6,225 nucleotides of DNA from Actinomycetota bacterium (GTDB lineage Bacteria; Actinomycetota; Actinomycetes; Propionibacteriales; Propionibacteriaceae), in NCBI GenBank assembly GCA_016213595.1, contig JACRAA010000401.1:1-6225 (forward strand), in the 5' to 3' direction. Each line of letters begins with the position of its first letter. Within the stretch, counting starts at the first letter, position 1. The position numbers and the translations under genes are program-made. Below are positions 5,942 to 6,225 of the stretch, one piece after another. The notes below the pieces were generated by a model. The model was not told the DNA's origin and made no database searches. It worked only from the letters and a program-made list of their open reading frames with translations.

Positions 5942-6225
5942 GTGTCCGACATGTCGGTGACGGGGGCGCTCGACGCAGCCGGGATCCCGTACGTCGTTCA
6001 CGAGCATCCCCCGATCCGGACCGAGGCGGACCTCCACCTCACCGGCCTCAGCTGGGAGACCTCGGTCAAGACGCTCGCGTTCGAGCTCCCCGACGGCAGG
6101 CTGGCGCTCGTCGCCGTGCCCGGGCCGGCCCGCGTCCAGTACGGAGCGGTCGCCCGGGCGCTCGGCGTCTCCCGTTCCGCGCTGCGTCAGGCGGACGAGG
6201 GACGCGTCGTCGCGCTCGGCATGGA
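5942..6225 (+). CDS. YbaK/ProX-type aminoacyl-tRNA deacylase (3' partial)
   Basis: The 5' part (94 codons from GTG) of a YbaK/EbsC/ProX-superfamily protein, a trans-editing enzyme that hydrolyses mischarged aminoacyl-tRNA such as Cys- or Ala-tRNA(Pro). Visible features: ALDAAGIPYVVHEHPP near the N-terminus; ETSVKTLAFEL, whose Lys43 matches the conserved catalytic-site lysine in the VKTL motif of YbaK proteins; the strand LALVAVPGPARV; and the helix GAVARALGVSRSALRQADE. The rest, including the glycine-rich GxxxP-type region, lies beyond the window, so the substrate class cannot be decided. GTG 5942 directly abuts the gnd stop (TGAGTG); ATG 5951 and GTG 5957 are alternative starts, and none has a clear ribosome binding site, which suggests translational coupling to gnd. 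No frame disruption is seen. Confidence 0.85.
   Translation, partial: MSDMSVTGALDAAGIPYVVHEHPPIRTEADLHLTGLSWETSVKTLAFELPDGRLALVAVPGPARVQYGAVARALGVSRSALRQADEGRVVALGM

Noticed and set aside
4505..6037. 510-codon open frame on the minus strand antisense to gnd
   Set aside because: It covers all of gnd, whose protein is unmistakable; the translation is Arg/Gly/Val/Asp-rich low-complexity, as expected for an antisense frame in GC-rich coding DNA.

Overview
The window comes from a high-GC bacterium, most likely an actinobacterium. Coding regions are strongly G/C-biased at third codon positions, TTG and GTG starts occur, and the 6-phosphogluconate dehydrogenase and lipoprotein sequences look actinobacterial. 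I cannot name the genus with confidence.

Minus strand, positions 3426 down to 1, is one probable operon. It begins with a uroporphyrinogen-decarboxylase-superfamily protein that keeps an H-x-C...C zinc-type signature (2341-3426). Next is a lipoprotein substrate-binding protein of the branched-chain amino acid (Liv/HAAT) type (1121-2281). Last is a membrane permease starting at TTG 1115 and running off the left edge (1-1115). Its reading frame passes without a stop from a complete LivH-like domain into the start of a LivM-like domain, so it is a fused LivH-LivM permease. The ATPases (LivG/LivF) would be expected beyond the left edge. The operon probably imports a small amphipathic or amino-acid-like solute, and the first gene may be a methyltransferase acting on that solute or a product of it; the substrate cannot be read from the sequence.

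Positions 3427-4486 form a divergent intergenic region of about 1.06 kb without a confident gene. It holds one possible 87-residue ORF on the minus strand (3715-3978) with a good ribosome binding site, a perfect 14-bp inverted repeat just upstream of that ORF, and a group of four copies of a 24-bp degenerate repeat arranged + + - - with symmetric spacing (4154-4320). Smaller repeats are also present.

Plus strand, 4487 to the right edge: a complete decarboxylating 6-phosphogluconate dehydrogenase (gnd, oxidative pentose phosphate pathway), then, abutting its stop codon, the 5' part of a YbaK/ProX-type aminoacyl-tRNA deacylase gene cut by the window end. These are ordinary housekeeping functions.

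I do not see a clearly new multi-gene system. The items most worth a second look are the methyltransferase-like gene heading a Liv-type transport operon, the LivH-LivM fusion, and the symmetric repeat array upstream of gnd.
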